A DNA stretch of 64,000 bases. Origin: Diacronema lutheri. Lineage: Eukaryota; Haptophyta; Pavlovophyceae; Pavlovales; Pavlovaceae. The DNA lies in NCBI GenBank assembly GCA_019448385.1, contig JAGTXO010000018.1:186001-250000 (forward strand), given 5' to 3'. The notes under the pieces are model-generated. The model was given only the letters and a program-made list of their open reading frames with translations. It was not told the DNA's origin and made no database searches. The position numbers were made by a program, and so were the translations under genes. Positions 1 through 11,239 of the stretch are shown piece by piece; within the stretch, counting starts at the first letter, position 1; every line of letters begins with the position of its first letter.

Positions 1-243
1 GGGTGCGGCGACGAGACGCGGGCGAACAAAAGTCATCTCTCGGCTGAGCTCTTACACGGCACCGTTTCGTTTCTGGGGCAGGTACAAGGCGTTGCACATT
101 TGAAATTTCGCAGCCGTACATGCCTGCAGGTGGGAGAAATGGGAAAGCACAACGTGCAACTCGTCACATGCCACAGCGAAAAGTAGAACAGGCGGCGCAT
201 TGAGCTCGCGCCTCCCACGAGCGTCGAGCGCAACCTTGGTTGC
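1..243. other. intergenic, no gene seen
   Basis: This stretch lies downstream of the stop codon of the first acyltransferase gene. It is less GC-rich than the following sequence. I see no domain, RNA gene or repeat in it. It may hold the 3' untranslated region of the acyltransferase gene and the edge of a neighbour outside the window. Confidence 0.4.
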
Positions 244-2841
244 CTAGGCAATGGAAAGGAAGACAGGCATGGCGGCAGGCGCGCCAACGGACAGCGCGGG
301 AAGGCGCACCGGCGCGTTCGCATCGCTGCGCGGATGCTGCGAGGAGAGCAGCGCCGTCGCGCCCACGCCCTCCTCGAGCGCGAGCGCGCCGACGCGCGCG
401 CGCGCGCGCCCGCTCGTCTCGAGCGCGACGCCGCGCGCGCCGGCGTCGTCGTCGTTGGTGCGATGTGCGGCTTCCTTGGCCTCGCGCCGCGCGGCCCAGT
501 CGTCAATGTTGCGCCGCAGCCACTTTCGAAACGGCTCCTCAGCGTACACGGAGACGGCCGCGGCAAAGAGCCACGTGCCGATGAGATAAGGGATGAGTAC
601 GGGCGCCGCCATGCCGATCGTGCGATCGGCGCTTTTGCGCCGCCAAAGGTGCTGCAGCGCCACGCGGCCGCCAGTCCCCGCGCAAAAGGGCGAGCGGGCG
701 ACGCCGCGCGCGCGCGCGCGGCGTGTGTGAGCGGTGTGCCGCGCCTTTTTAAAATGCGGCGTGCCATGGGGGCTGGCTCGCACGCATGCGCGTGCGCCAC
801 CCACAAAGCTGCGCGCGCATGCCTCGACCCATTGCCAACCCGGCACATGCACGCGCGCACGCCGCGGACGCGCGGCGCGGCTCGCACGGCCGGCAGACAC
901 GCACCATGACGAGGATGCCAATTGGCCAGTGCCATAAATAGACTTGGAACGAGTACTCGCCCAGCCCCTGCAGGACAGGATGGCGGAAGATGGCGCCCGC
1001 GATCGAGCCGCGCGAACCGCCGCCCGCGTCGCCCGCGTCGCCCGCGCCTCCCGCGCCGCCCACGCCGCACGCGCCCGAGCACGACGACGCAAAGATGAAT
1101 AGGCCTGGGCGCGAAACGCAGGGCACGAGGTGGTGAGCCGCGAGACGCGCGCGCGCATGCGTCCAAAAGGGCACGAAGGTGTGCCCTGTGCCCTTTTGCG
1201 TCTCACACGAGCAGAGGACCCAAAAGTCCGGCCGTCGCGCGGACGCAAAGAGGCGCGCGCGTCCCCGGCCGCGGCGATGCTCGCGCACACCGACGATCGG
1301 CTGAAGGCCGGAGACGAAGAACGGCTCGTACCCCTGGCGCATCGGGTACCCACCGCTGCGCGGGTCGGTCGGCACGAGCTGGCACAGCGCAAACACCGCG
1401 ACGAACGCGCCGTCGGCCAGCCACGCCCACGCGCGCCGCTCGGGCGCGCCGCGCCCGTCGGCGAGCGCCTGCGCGAGGGCCATGCCGAGGACAAAGTCGG
1501 CGAGGCGGAGCGGCGGGAAGTGGTACATCCACAGGCCCGCCTCGGTGCTGATAAAGTACGGCTTGCCGAGTCCGGGCGCGACGCAGCCCGCGAAGAAGGC
1601 GAGCAGCGCCGGCAGCTGGCACGCGATCGCCGCGCCGGCGGCGAGCGCGAACGGGCGCGCCTGCAGCGGCCGGCGGAGCCACGCCTGCAGCTTTGGGTAC
1701 AGCAGCCAGAGCAGGCCCATCGTCGAGATGGTCCACGCCGGCCCGTTCGGGAAGTAGGGCCAGATTGGCTCGAACGCCTGCACGAAGAAGAAGGACTCGA
1801 CCGCCTCCTTCACCGACGGCAAGATCCCAAACTCGGCGCCGGGCACGACGCATGCGCCGAGCGCGCACGACCCGATGGACAAGGCGATCATCAGCAGCCA
1901 CGTCGCGTAGTACGAGAAGAGGATCGCGCCGAATCGGCGCGCATAGTATCGCAGCACCTGGGATAAAATGCGGCGGGGGCGGCGCCATGGCGGTGGGGCG
2001 CGGCCATGGCGGTGGGGCGCGGCCATGGCGGTGGGGCGCGGCCATGGCGGTGGGGCGCGGCCGTGGATCTCTTCGCGCGCCCGATGAACGTTCGCGCCGC
2101 GCCTCGCGGCACAGCGCAGCGCGAGGGCCACACGCACGAAGGGCTCGCGGCCTCAAAGGCTGGCATCCGTGTGTGCGAGGCGCGTGCGCTGTCAGCGATG
2201 ATGCGGACTTCGCCGGCACGCGGTGCACGGCGGGCGCAATGCAATGGCCGGCTGTTAGCACAGAATCAAGCCGCCTGCGCGGCTCGCGCGCACCTGTGTG
2301 CGCGTGTCGTACGGCTTGCCGTGGTACGCGTAGTGTGTGACAAAGCCGGACAGCAAGATGAAGCTGCCCGTCGGCACGCAGCCGCGGTCGATCTGCGCCG
2401 CACATGGCCGGACGGACCGCCGGCGCGGGGGAGGTGGCGGCAGCCGTGTGGACAGCAACGACGTGCGTCGTCCGGGGAGGATCCGAGCGCGCGGTCAGGA
2501 AAGGCGGAGTGCGCGCGCTGCGCTCAAGCGTGCTGCACTCCAGCACGCACGTCTTGTCCTCGCGCGCGACGGCCGGCTGGTCGCAGGCATGCGCGGCGGG
2601 CACGCTCGGTCGCCGAACGCGCGCGGGCGCGCGGCGTGGCGCATCTTGGCGCAGCGCGCACGAGTGTTCCGAATGGTGCGCGCGGCCACGTCATAAAATG
2701 GCCGAGCACAATCCACATTGACGCGGCGGCGCGCATCCCCGCGAGCTGCGTCAGGATCGGCCGGCCCGTGCTCGTCGCCGCCGCCGCAAATCGCGTGCCC
2801 ATCGTCAGGTTCGTCGTGTTTTGCGCACCTGAGTAAAACAT
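244..2841 (-). CDS. acyltransferase 3 (OafA-like) membrane protein, copy A, 5 exons
   Basis: This is a multi-spanning membrane O-acyltransferase of the acyltransferase-3 family, which moves acyl groups onto extracytoplasmic sugars or lipids. My model is complement of 2841..2662, 2392..2294, 1957..1291, 1104..905 and 651..244. All introns are GT-AG, the phases close, and the product is 517 aa. Exon 1 has the family start motif GRPILTQLAGMRAAAS followed by VLGH, with the catalytic-type His. Exon 2 has the FILLSGFVTHYAY segment. Exon 3 carries many hydrophobic helices and LADFVLGMALAQAL. Exon 4 has GLGEYSFQVYLWHWPIG, the usual last-helices signature. Exon 5 ends in a charged tail after EEPFRKWLR. 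The next gene upstream on the same strand is a paralogue with identical intron positions. The substrate cannot be told from the sequence. Confidence 0.88.
1985..2061. repeat. 19-bp minisatellite in intron 2 of acyltransferase A
   Basis: Four head-to-tail copies of a 19-bp unit beginning CCATGGCGGTGGGGCGCGG start at 1985, 2004, 2023 and 2042. They lie between exons 2 and 3 of copy A. The corresponding intron of copy B lacks this repeat, so it arose after the duplication. Confidence 0.9.
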
Positions 2842-2935
2842 TTAAAAACAAGCACCGCGAATTCTCTAAAAGGTGGACCGGTCGCATTCCTCTTTCTTTT
2901 TCCTTTTTTCCCCTTTTCTCTGTGCTCGCTGAGAC

Positions 2936-5186
2936 TCAGAGCTGCACAGTGCGCACATCCCCAACGGCTTGACTGTCGCTCCGAGCGGCCGCCGGGTCAA
3001 GGAGCGCCGCCGCGCCCGCGCCAGTACCCTCCTCAAGCGCGAGCGCGCCGTCACCGGGGGGCGCCCCGCCCGCCAGCTCCACGCCGCCCTCCTGCACGCG
3101 CGCAGCGCCCGCGCCGCCCGCGCTGCCCTCGCCGGCAACGCACTCGTCGCCCTTGCTCGCTGCCGCCGCCAACGCGTCCTGCCGCGCTGCCCATGCGTCG
3201 ATGCGCGCGCGCAGCCACTTTCGAAACGGCTCCTCAGCGTACCCTGAAACGGCTGCAGAGGCCACATATGTGGTTAAGATGTAGGAGATAAAGAAGCTAC
3301 CCGCCATGCCTTGGCCCGTGTTGCCGGCCACGGCGATCTCCACGCCCTGGCGTGATGAGCGCGCCAACGAATGGGCGCGCGCGTGCACCCTCGTCAGGAG
3401 GAACGCGCGACGCGCGCCGCGCGCTCGCGCCTAGCCGTGCGGCGGCCGCGCTCGGCCTGGGGAAATGGGCTGCGTGTCCGCCGGCATTGGCAGCGGCTGT
3501 CGTGCGCAAAGCACGCGCGCGCGCGCGGCGGCACGGGTGGCTGCCGCGCGCGGGTTTCGGGCCGACGGTTGGCGCGAGGGAGCGTCGAATGCACCTTGAA
3601 AATGAGGCCAATTGGCCAGTGCCATAAATAGACTTGGAACGAATACTCGCCCAGCCCCTGCAGGACAGGATGGCGGAAGATGGCGCCCCACGCCGACAGC
3701 TCGCCGCCCGGGCACGAAGACGCGAAAATGAAGAGGCCTACGAAAAAGCGCATGTCCGGGGCGCGCAGGGTGTCCGGGGCGCCGGGCGGTCGTGGAGGGG
3801 CACGTGGGCGAGCAGGGCGCGCCGGATCGAGCGCGATGGCCGCGCGAACGAGCGCCGTGCGTCGACGGCCGGCAAGGCGCGCCCGACGCGGCGCAGCCGC
3901 CGCCCATCGCCCATCCCCGCGCCGCATGCGCTCGTAATGTGAGCGCCGCGCCACGACGCGGAGGCGCCTTGGACGCACCTATGAGGGGCTGCATGCCGCC
4001 GATGAACAGCGGCTCGTAGCCGCTCGTCGGGAACGGCTCGGAGCGCGCGTCCCACGGCACACACGCGCACACAGCCCAGACCGCGAAGGCCGCGCCGTCG
4101 GCCAGCCACGCCCACGCGCGCCGCTCCGGGGCCGCGCGCCCGTCGGCGAGCGCCTGCGCGAGGGCCATGCCGAGGACAAAGTCGGCGAGGCGGAGCGGCG
4201 GGAAGTGGTAGCCAACGAGCGAGGCAGCCTCGCTGACAAAGTACGGCTTGCCGAGTCCGGGCGCGACGCAGCCCGCGAAGAAGGCGAGCACCATTGGCAG
4301 CTGGCAAGCGATCGCCGCGCCGGCGGCGAGCGCGAACGGGCGCGCCTGCAGCGGCCGGCGGAGCCACGCCTGCAGCTTTGGGTACAGCAGCCAGAGCAGG
4401 CCCATCGTCGAGATGGTCCACGCCGGCCCGTTCGGGTAGGACGGCATCAGCGGCTCAAAGGATTGAAGCATCAGAAAAGTGAGGGCTGTTTTCACTGCGG
4501 CGTGCGCCGGCCCGATTGCTGCCGTGCCGCCAATGCACGAGTGCGCGCGGCAGGCGAGGATGGAGAAGAGGAGCATGAGCATCGTCGAGGCGTAGTACGA
4601 GAAGAGGATCGCGCCAAATCGGCGCGCATAGTATCGCAGCACCTTTGAGCGCACACGCGCGATGGCGCGCGCGGCGGCGCGCGCGCGCGGGCCAGCGCGC
4701 GACGTGGGCTAGCCACGTGGAGCGCGACAGCCTGCGCGCGCCGTCTGCCGCGCTGACGATGACGACACAGCGCGTGCGAGGGCGATGCAGGCGATGGTCC
4801 TGGTGCCGCCGTCGGGCACCACCAAGCTGCGCGGCGCTGCGTAGCCGGCCGCGCGGTTGTCGTACCTGCGTTTGGGTCTCGTACCGCTTGCCCATGTACG
4901 CGTAGTGCGTGACGAAGCCGGAGAGCAGGATGAAGCTGCCCGTCGGCACGCACGCGCGCTCGATCTGCGAGCGGCGAGCGCGCGGTGCGGAGCGAGCGGC
5001 ACGTGAGCCGAGGCGCGCATCCGCGCGCGCGTGCGCGTTGCTCGCGCACACCAGCCATGCGCCGGGAGCGCGCGGCGCGCCGAGAAAGTGCCGGAGAAGG
5101 ATCCAGAACGATGCTGCGGCGCGCAGGCCCGCGAGCTGCGTGAGGATTGGCCGGCCAGAGCTCGTGGTCCTCCCCGGCGCCGGCAT
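2936..5186 (-). CDS. acyltransferase 3 (OafA-like) membrane protein, copy B, 5 exons
   Basis: This is a tandem paralogue of the preceding gene, same strand, with its stop 94 bp upstream of the start of copy A. The model is complement of 5186..5052, 4964..4866, 4642..3979, 3737..3595 and 3346..2936, giving 483 aa with all junctions GT-AG and in phase. The family signatures are present: SGRPILTQLAGLRAAAS in exon 1, FILLSGFVTHYAY in exon 2, LADFVLGMALAQALADG in exon 3, and FRHPVLQGLGEYSFQVYLWH in exon 4. The middle of exon 3 is almost identical to copy A, while the first part of exon 3, exon 1 and the C-terminal tail have diverged. The tail (about 95 residues) is Ala/Gly-rich and probably cytoplasmic. 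The substrate is unknown. Confidence 0.87.
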
Positions 5187-5273
5187 GGGTTAGCGGGAAG
5201 ACTCGCCGATTTTCAATTGCTCTCGTACCGCACAAGGATCGCCCACGAGGTCGCGGCGGCCGTCCCAATAAGC
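5187..5273. promoter_or_regulatory. 87-bp divergent intergenic region, probable shared promoter
   Basis: Only 87 bp separate the start codon of acyltransferase B (minus) from that of the RRM protein (plus), so any promoter elements of the two genes must overlap here. I see no TATA box. This is inferred from layout only. Confidence 0.35.
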
Positions 5274-6062
5274 ATGCACGCGCGCTGCTTCGCGCTCCTG
5301 CTGCTTGCGGGCTCGCTGAATGCGCGGCCATCCGCCGTGCAGGGTGGCGTGCACAGGGCTCGCGCGCTCGCGCCAAGCCGCCGCTGCTCTGTCGTTGTCC
5401 GCGCCGACGCGCCCGGCGCAGAGGCCGGCGACGCGCCCGAGGCCGCGGGCATGGCCGGCGCTGCCGAGAGCGTCGCAGACGACGCCAAGTTTGCGGTGTG
5501 TTCGCGCTGCGGTGCGATCTATGACGTCGACATGGCCCTCTTCCGCGGCAAGGGCGCCAAGGTGCGCTGCACCGTCTGCTCCAACACGTGGTTTCAGCTG
5601 ACGGAGCGGCTGGTCGAGAAGCCCGACGCGTTTGATATCGTGAGCTTCCCCGAGGAGCGGAGGGTGGAGCGGCCGGCGGTGCTCGACTCGCCGCGCGGTG
5701 GTGGCATCATCAACATCTACGTCGGCAACATGCCCTTCGCCCTCTCCGACGTCGATCTCGCCAACCTCTTTGCGCCCTTCGGGACCGTTACCAAGATCAT
5801 GCTCGTCCGCGACGAGATCGGCCGGTCTAAGGGCTTTGGCTTCGTCGAGATGGCGTCGGAAGAGGAGGGTCAAAAGGCCATCCTTGAGCTTAACGACCGC
5901 GCCTTTGGCGGCCGCCCGATCACCGTCGCCGCGCGCGAGATGCGCCCGCCCGTCGCCGCGGGCATGCGGACGGGCCCGCCGCGCGGCGCGCCCGGCGGCG
6001 GCGGGCGTGGCGGGCCGCGCAGCGGGCCGCCAGGCGGCGGGCGTGGCCCACCGCGCGACTAG
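5274..6062 (+). CDS. plastid-targeted zinc-ribbon plus RRM RNA-binding protein
   Basis: Single-exon gene, 262 aa. The chosen ATG opens a signal-peptide-like stretch (MHARCFALLLLAGSLNA) followed by an Arg/Ala-rich leader, the bipartite presequence expected for a secondary plastid. Residues 75-110 or so form a small zinc ribbon with two Cys pairs (CSRCG and CTVC), resembling the MJ0042-type finger. Next is one RRM with RNP2 IYVGNM and RNP1 KGFGFVEM. The C-terminus is a Gly/Arg/Pro (RGG-like) tail. The layout resembles plastid glycine-rich RNA-binding proteins, which stabilise or process chloroplast transcripts. The zinc ribbon in front of the RRM is less usual. Plastid location is inferred from the leader, not shown. 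Confidence 0.85.
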   Translation: MHARCFALLLLAGSLNARPSAVQGGVHRARALAPSRRCSVVVRADAPGAEAGDAPEAAGMAGAAESVADDAKFAVCSRCGAIYDVDMALFRGKGAKVRCTVCSNTWFQLTERLVEKPDAFDIVSFPEERRVERPAVLDSPRGGGIINIYVGNMPFALSDVDLANLFAPFGTVTKIMLVRDEIGRSKGFGFVEMASEEEGQKAILELNDRAFGGRPITVAAREMRPPVAAGMRTGPPRGAPGGGGRGGPRSGPPGGGRGPPRD

Positions 6063-6162
6063 TCGCGTCGTGGCGCGCAAAAGTTGCCTCGCGCGTGCGC
6101 GCGCATGTACAGCAGCGCCTCTGGTTGTGCGTTTCTCCCCTTCTCCCCCAACATATTTGCTG

Positions 6163-8770
6163 TCAGGGCCAGGCACGTTGCACACACCTGACAGCCAAAC
6201 CCCTTCTGCCCGCTCCCTTTTTGCTGGCCACGCCAACAGCCGCGCCCGTTTTCGCTTTGGCCTTGGCCGGCGACGGCGGCGGGAGGCTGCCACGGGCGGT
6301 GCCACCGTGCCCCGCATCCTCGTCAGCCGTCACCGCACCCGCCGCTGGCGCGCCGCTGTCGATTGTCGCGAGCGCCCTCTGGTTGGCGGCCTGCGCGGCC
6401 TCGCGGTTCTTACTCGCCTTGCCCAGCGCAACGCTCCGCGCGCGGGTCGCAAAGGTGAGGCTGCTGATGCTCTCCTTGACGTGCGACTGCGCAGGGCTCA
6501 CAGTCACGACCCTGCGGCGCGCGCGTGTGCGGGCGCGCACGTGATGTGGAGCATTTTGAAGGGCGGTTGTACGCGCGGCTGGTTGCCCCTCTTGCCATTG
6601 GTGCCGCGCAGCACGCGCACGCGCGTGCGGCGGGCGTGCACATGAGCGTCTTTGAGTTGCCGCCGAGCGAGTCCTGCAACAGAAAGGTGAGCTTGGAGTT
6701 TCGGTATGGCACGTGCTTTTCGCCGTTTGCGAGCGCAGCGATCACGGTGCCGAGCGCAGTCAGCGACTGGTTGATGCCGATGGATTCCTTGGCCGTGTCG
6801 CCCGCCACATCGGACTGCGCGATGTTCGGGAAGGGAGGAGGGGAGGGTCAGGCATAGAGCATGCGTTTACGCATGTCGTACGCACGGCTACCCCGCGCCT
6901 CACGACGGCACAGGCAATGAGAACAGGCGGACGGTCGCACGGCTACCCCGCGCCTCACGGTCGCACTGGCGACGGAGCTGCACGCGCGTGCACTGCGCAG
7001 CCCGCCCCTGGTCGAACTGATGGGCCGGTAGCCAAGGCGAGCGCGACGCGCGCCGACGGCGTCCACACGTCCCCACCCGCTTGCAAGGCCTCGCGACACC
7101 GGTGATCGCCAGGTGCGCCCACGCACACGCGCGCGCGCAAACGGGGCGGGCACGCGCCCAAGCTGCAACCTCGCGTGGCGGGCGGCTGGGCGACGGTGCT
7201 CACCGAGGAGCACAAGCTGGCGCACGCGCGCAGCGCTGTCCACGACGACAGTCTCGCCGCCATGCACGTACATGCCGAGCGTCGCGTCCTTCTGGATCTC
7301 GAGCTTGGCAGCGGCGCCACCCTCCTGTCAACCGCGCATTGGCACGCGCGGATGCACGTCAAGGCGCGTCGAGGGCGTCGCGGCGGCCACGGCGAGCGCG
7401 TCGCGCGCAAGCAGCGGGCAGCGCGGTGGTGCCGACACGGCGCAGCCAGCGTGCGCAACTCTTGTCTGGACTTTTGCGCAGTGTGCTCAGGCAACGCCGA
7501 TACCACGCGGCGGGCAACGGCGGGGGGCGCCTTGCTCGCTCGCTCGCTCGCCCGCCCGCTCGCTCTCGCCAACGCCGCCCGTGCCGCCCGTCGCGCGCGC
7601 GCGCAGTGCGTCGCGGCACGCATGGGCGGTACCTGCGCGATCAGGTCGCGCAGCCCTTCGTTGTAGATCTCAATCATGCCCAGCGTCAAGTTGCTCTCGT
7701 ATCCCTGCGCGCGCCGCTCGGCGGCGAGTTCGAAGAGCCGTTCGACGGCTCGGAGCGTCAGTCCGGGCTCGTCAACGGTCCCCTCCATCGTGAACGTCTT
7801 GCCCGAGCCCGACTGGCCGTATGCGAGGACGCACACGTTGAACCCGTCGAGCACGGACGTCATGAGCGGCTCGGTGTCGCGAAAGACGTCCTCCTGCGTG
7901 CTCGACGGACCGTACACGCGGTTGAACTCAAACCTGCGCACGCTTGCGCGTGGGCGTGAGAGGGCAGGCGCCATCGCGCGCGCGCCGGCCAGCGTGTGGT
8001 TGTGGCAGGTGCTTCGCGCATGTGCGCGCGCGCCTGCGAATTGGCCGGCGCTCATCGTCGCGGTCAAGGACGATGGCGGTCGTCTCGTCGCGCGCCTCGA
8101 CGGCAAACGCGTGCGCGGCCTCGCTGGCATGGGTGCCAGCCGCCTGCCCGCCCTCCGCGCCGCCCACGCCGGTGGCGAGGAGCTCGTCCGACCTGGGCGG
8201 GCGAATTCGGCAAAAGACGCGCAGGTTGCCCACGAGGTCTTGCAGCTGGTTGTGCAGCTCCTTCCTCAGGAAAAACTCGGTCACGTACTTTTTGGCGTAC
8301 GCCTCGGCGCGCTCCTCCGCCGCGACAAGCATCTGGCGCGCGAGCGCGAGCTCTTGCGTCGCGAGCGCGACTTGTTCGCGTAGCGTACCGTCGTCTGCGT
8401 CCGACTCGAGCTTCTCTTTGACGGCGCGCAGTTCAGCGAGGTCGTGCTGGAGCGCGGCCGTGTCGACCGCGTCTGCCGGCACTGTCGTGTCGGGCGTGGC
8501 GTCGGCATCGATGTCGCCGTCGCCGTCGGCGCCGCCGCCGGCGTGCGAATCGTCCGTGATGGCGAGCAGTGACTCGATTGCGCGCTCGATCTGCTGGCCC
8601 GCAACATCGGCGTAGATCATGGCGACGACGCCGGGATACACGCTCGGGAACATGGCGCGCAGCGTCGCGAGATCGTCGTTGGCGATCGCAGAGGTCGCTC
8701 CGTCGCGACCAGCCACGCGATCTTCCGCGCGCTTGAGCCGTCGTCGCGCCGCGGCGGAGGCGATCTCCAT
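6163..8770 (-). pseudogene. C-terminal-motor kinesin (kinesin-14-like) lacking its switch exons
   Basis: Recognisable exons are 8770..8034 (coiled coil and neck NLRVFCRIRPP), 7933..7633 (P-loop AYGQSGSGKTFTMEG, IEIYNEGLRDLI), 7324..7204 (LEIQKDATLGMYVHGGE), 6814..6642 ([33 protein letters not shown]) and 6511..6163 ([16 protein letters not shown] and tail). A coiled coil before the motor and the RVFCRIRP neck point to a kinesin-14, a minus-end-directed microtubule motor. The first intron must use a GC donor (AG|GC). Between 7203 and 6815 I find neither the switch I SSRSH nor the switch II DLAGSE, on either strand, although the flanking exons have good splice sites. Either about 50-60 codons are lost (a dead gene), or the assembly collapsed a repeat here: a 24-bp motif recurs at 6881 and 6936. 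The start at 8770 is preferred because an upstream Met would leave 24 bp to TRAPPC12. Confidence 0.8.
6881..6959. repeat. 55-bp spaced direct repeat in the kinesin gap
   Basis: A 24-bp motif starting CGCACGGCTACCCCGCGCCT occurs at 6881..6904 and again at 6936..6959. It sits exactly where the missing kinesin switch exons should be, so it may mark a deletion by slippage or an assembly collapse. Confidence 0.8.
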
Positions 8771-8932
8771 GCGCTCCTCCAAGCTCGCCTTGGCCTCGCG
8801 CTCCCGCCCAAGCCGCACGCCACACCGATTCACAACGGGAACTTCAGGGCAATTTCCCGAGCGCTGGGCATGATAGTTTTTAAAAAGAGAGTGACAGACG
8901 CGAGTCACGCGACACGCCGTCCGCGTGGCGTG

Positions 8933-10757
8933 CTACGCTGCCGGCAGCGCAACCGTCGCGCTCGCCCGCGGCTGCAGCTGCACGTCAAAATCGTCCGCGC
9001 CGACAAGCGCGACGAGCCGCTCGAGTGTGCGGCGCATCGCGGCGGCTGAGTCGGAGTGCAGCTCGTACATCGCGGCGAGGTTGGCGACGAGCGTTGGGTC
9101 GAGGTGGCCGACGGGATCTGCGCGCACAAAGTCCTCGAGGCCCGCAATCGCCAGCCCAATGTGCGACAGATGGAGCTCGCACACCGCGCGGTTGTTCACC
9201 GCGACGCAGCAGTTCGGCTCGAGCGCGAGCGCGGCGTCGAACTCGGTGGACGCGCGCTCGTACTCGCCGTGCCCCATCGCGAGCAGCCCGCGATTCGCGC
9301 GCGCGCCCGCGTCCGTCTCCGCGCTCGCGAGCGTCGCCTCGAGCCGGCCGAACGCCTCCTCGGCGGCTGCGAGGTCGCCCATCTGAGCCGCACGGCACGG
9401 CGGGAGACGCGCGGCACGAAAAGGGGGAGCGTGACTTGCGAAAAGAAAAAGAGTGACGTGCGAAAAGAAAAAGAGGAGAGAGAGAAAACATAGGGCGCGC
9501 GCAGGGCAGGAGGGGAGAGCAGTGGCAGGCGCCGTGCGGCTGTTTGAAAAAAAGCGCTGCGCACCTGCAGATGAAGGCGGCCGACGAGGGACAGCGGCGC
9601 ATCGAGGGTGCGCGAGCCCGGCGCCGTGGCGCCCGACGGCGCGCGTGGCGCGGGCCTGCGCTCGCCGCCCCGCGCACCGTCGGGCAAGCCCGCCTCGTGC
9701 GCCGCGCCGCCCACGCTCGGCGCGAACGCCGCGAGCGCCTCAAGCTCGGACACGGCGAGCTGATACTCGCGCCGCGCGATGTACAGGTTTGCGAGCGCGA
9801 CGCGCGCGGCGGCTCCATTCGCTTCGAGCGCGAGCGAATTCAAATGCGGCGGCGGCGGCGGCACGCCCGCTGCGCCGGCGCGTGCGGCGCGCTCGCGCTC
9901 GCGCTCGTGCTCGCGTGCCGCGTCGGCGCAGCGCGCGGCGAGGAGGAGGAGCGCATTGAGCGCGCGCGGCGAGTCGTTTACAAAATGCGGTGCTTGCGAC
10001 TGCACGACCCGCAGGCCGAATGGGACCATGGTGCCTTTCAGTAGCGCGCGGGCCGCAAAGAGGAGAAGGGCGAGGTAGAGGGCGGCGCGCGCGTCGGCGC
10101 CGCGCTGCCAGACGGTACCACGGGCCGGCTTGCCACAGCCGGCACGCCGCGACCGACCCGTCGGCGCATCGCTCGAGCTACCTCGGCCGCGCGCGGCAAG
10201 GCGCGCCCCGCGCGCACGCGCGCGGAGCCGGCGCGCGAAACTTGCAGGCGGGGTGGGCGCGGCGACGAATGCGCGCGCGGCGGCGTGGGGCACGCGCTAG
10301 GCATGGAGCGTGGAGGGCTCGCGGCGCGCGCACCGTGCCGCCCCGGGTAGAGCTCGGCGTGCGCTTCGTACGAGAGCGCGGGCGCGTCCAGATCGCCGAG
10401 CGCCGCGAGCTCGTCCGACGCCGCGCGGTAGTTGCGCACGCGCAGCAGCGCGGTGATGCGGTGCTGGCGCAAGGCAAGCGCAAGCTCGGGGTGCGCCGTG
10501 GGCAGCAGGCGCTCGGCGAGCTTGGCGACGGCGTGCCACGCGCCGCAGCTCGCGAGCTCCGCAATCCCGTCCAGCGACTGCGCGACCGACGCGTCGGTCG
10601 GCTTGCGCCAGTGGAGGGCCTGCCCAAGGAAGAGCTCGACGGCGTTGCCCGTCGCCAATGCCGGCGCGGGCGCTGGCGGTGGCGGCAGGGCTCGTACGGC
10701 CTCATCCCCCGCACCTCCCCCAAGTGGGTGAGCCCCACCTGTCGTCACGGCCTCCAT
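8933..10757 (-). CDS. TRAPPC12: TRAPPC12-like TPR subunit of the TRAPP tethering complex, 3 exons
   Basis: Exons are complement of 10757..10334, 10034..9565 and 9382..8933, all GT-AG with phases closing, giving 447 aa. Exon 1 contains LRQHRITALLRVRNYRAASD and ends in AELYPGRHG. Exon 2 continues with TMVPFGLRVV, so the YPGR-G-MVPF motif typical of this family spans the first junction. Exon 3 holds TPR units with VAVNNRAVCELHL and LDPTLVANLAAMYEL, again hallmark positions of the TRAPPC12 C-terminus. TRAPPC12 acts in ER-to-Golgi vesicle tethering as part of TRAPPIII-type complexes. The product covers the C-terminal half of the animal protein; an N-terminal exon may have been missed. The kinesin gene follows closely on the same strand. 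Confidence 0.85.
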
Positions 10758-11239
10758 CCTGGTCGACTCGACTCCTTGCCTCGCCCAGTGGCAGTCTGCT
10801 CAGCACTGAGCAGTGAGCAGCAGTCTTCTCTCGGCTCTCACCCCGCGCTTCTCGAGCGTGCCTCTGGCCAGGGCTTGCTGCACACCTCCGCGCCATGCCG
10901 TGGCCTCTGCTCTAGGCCGGCGACGATTGCGGACGCGGACTGGTCTTTCAGCGCATGGGCCCGTGGGCCTTGAGCCTTGGCCTGGTGGCCGGCGCTCCGC
11001 GCCGCGCGTTCGTCGCGCCGCGCGCGCGCGCTCGCGAGCCGCCGGCGCGCGCGCGGGCCGAGCGACTGGTCCGTAAGACTCTCGCCCAGGCCAGCGCGAT
11101 TTGCCCATCGCCGCGGCCCCGCGTCGGCATCCAAAACTCGACACTCGGCGGATGCCGACGGGCGGAGGAAGGAAGGCGAGGCCGCCGAAGGCTGCAGAAG
11201 GGAGAAACTGAAAGTTGGAATTCTCCATTCTCCAAAAGA
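10758..11239. other. 482-bp divergent intergenic region
   Basis: This lies between the divergent starts of TRAPPC12 and the DUF4079-like gene. I see no coding exon with homology and no strong repeat. It should contain both promoters, but no motif stands out. Confidence 0.4.

Noticed and set aside
8771-8908. Kinesin start at 8908
   Set aside because: It would begin 25 bp from the TRAPPC12 stop, and the extra residues show no similarity to kinesin tails; the Met at 8770 is more likely.
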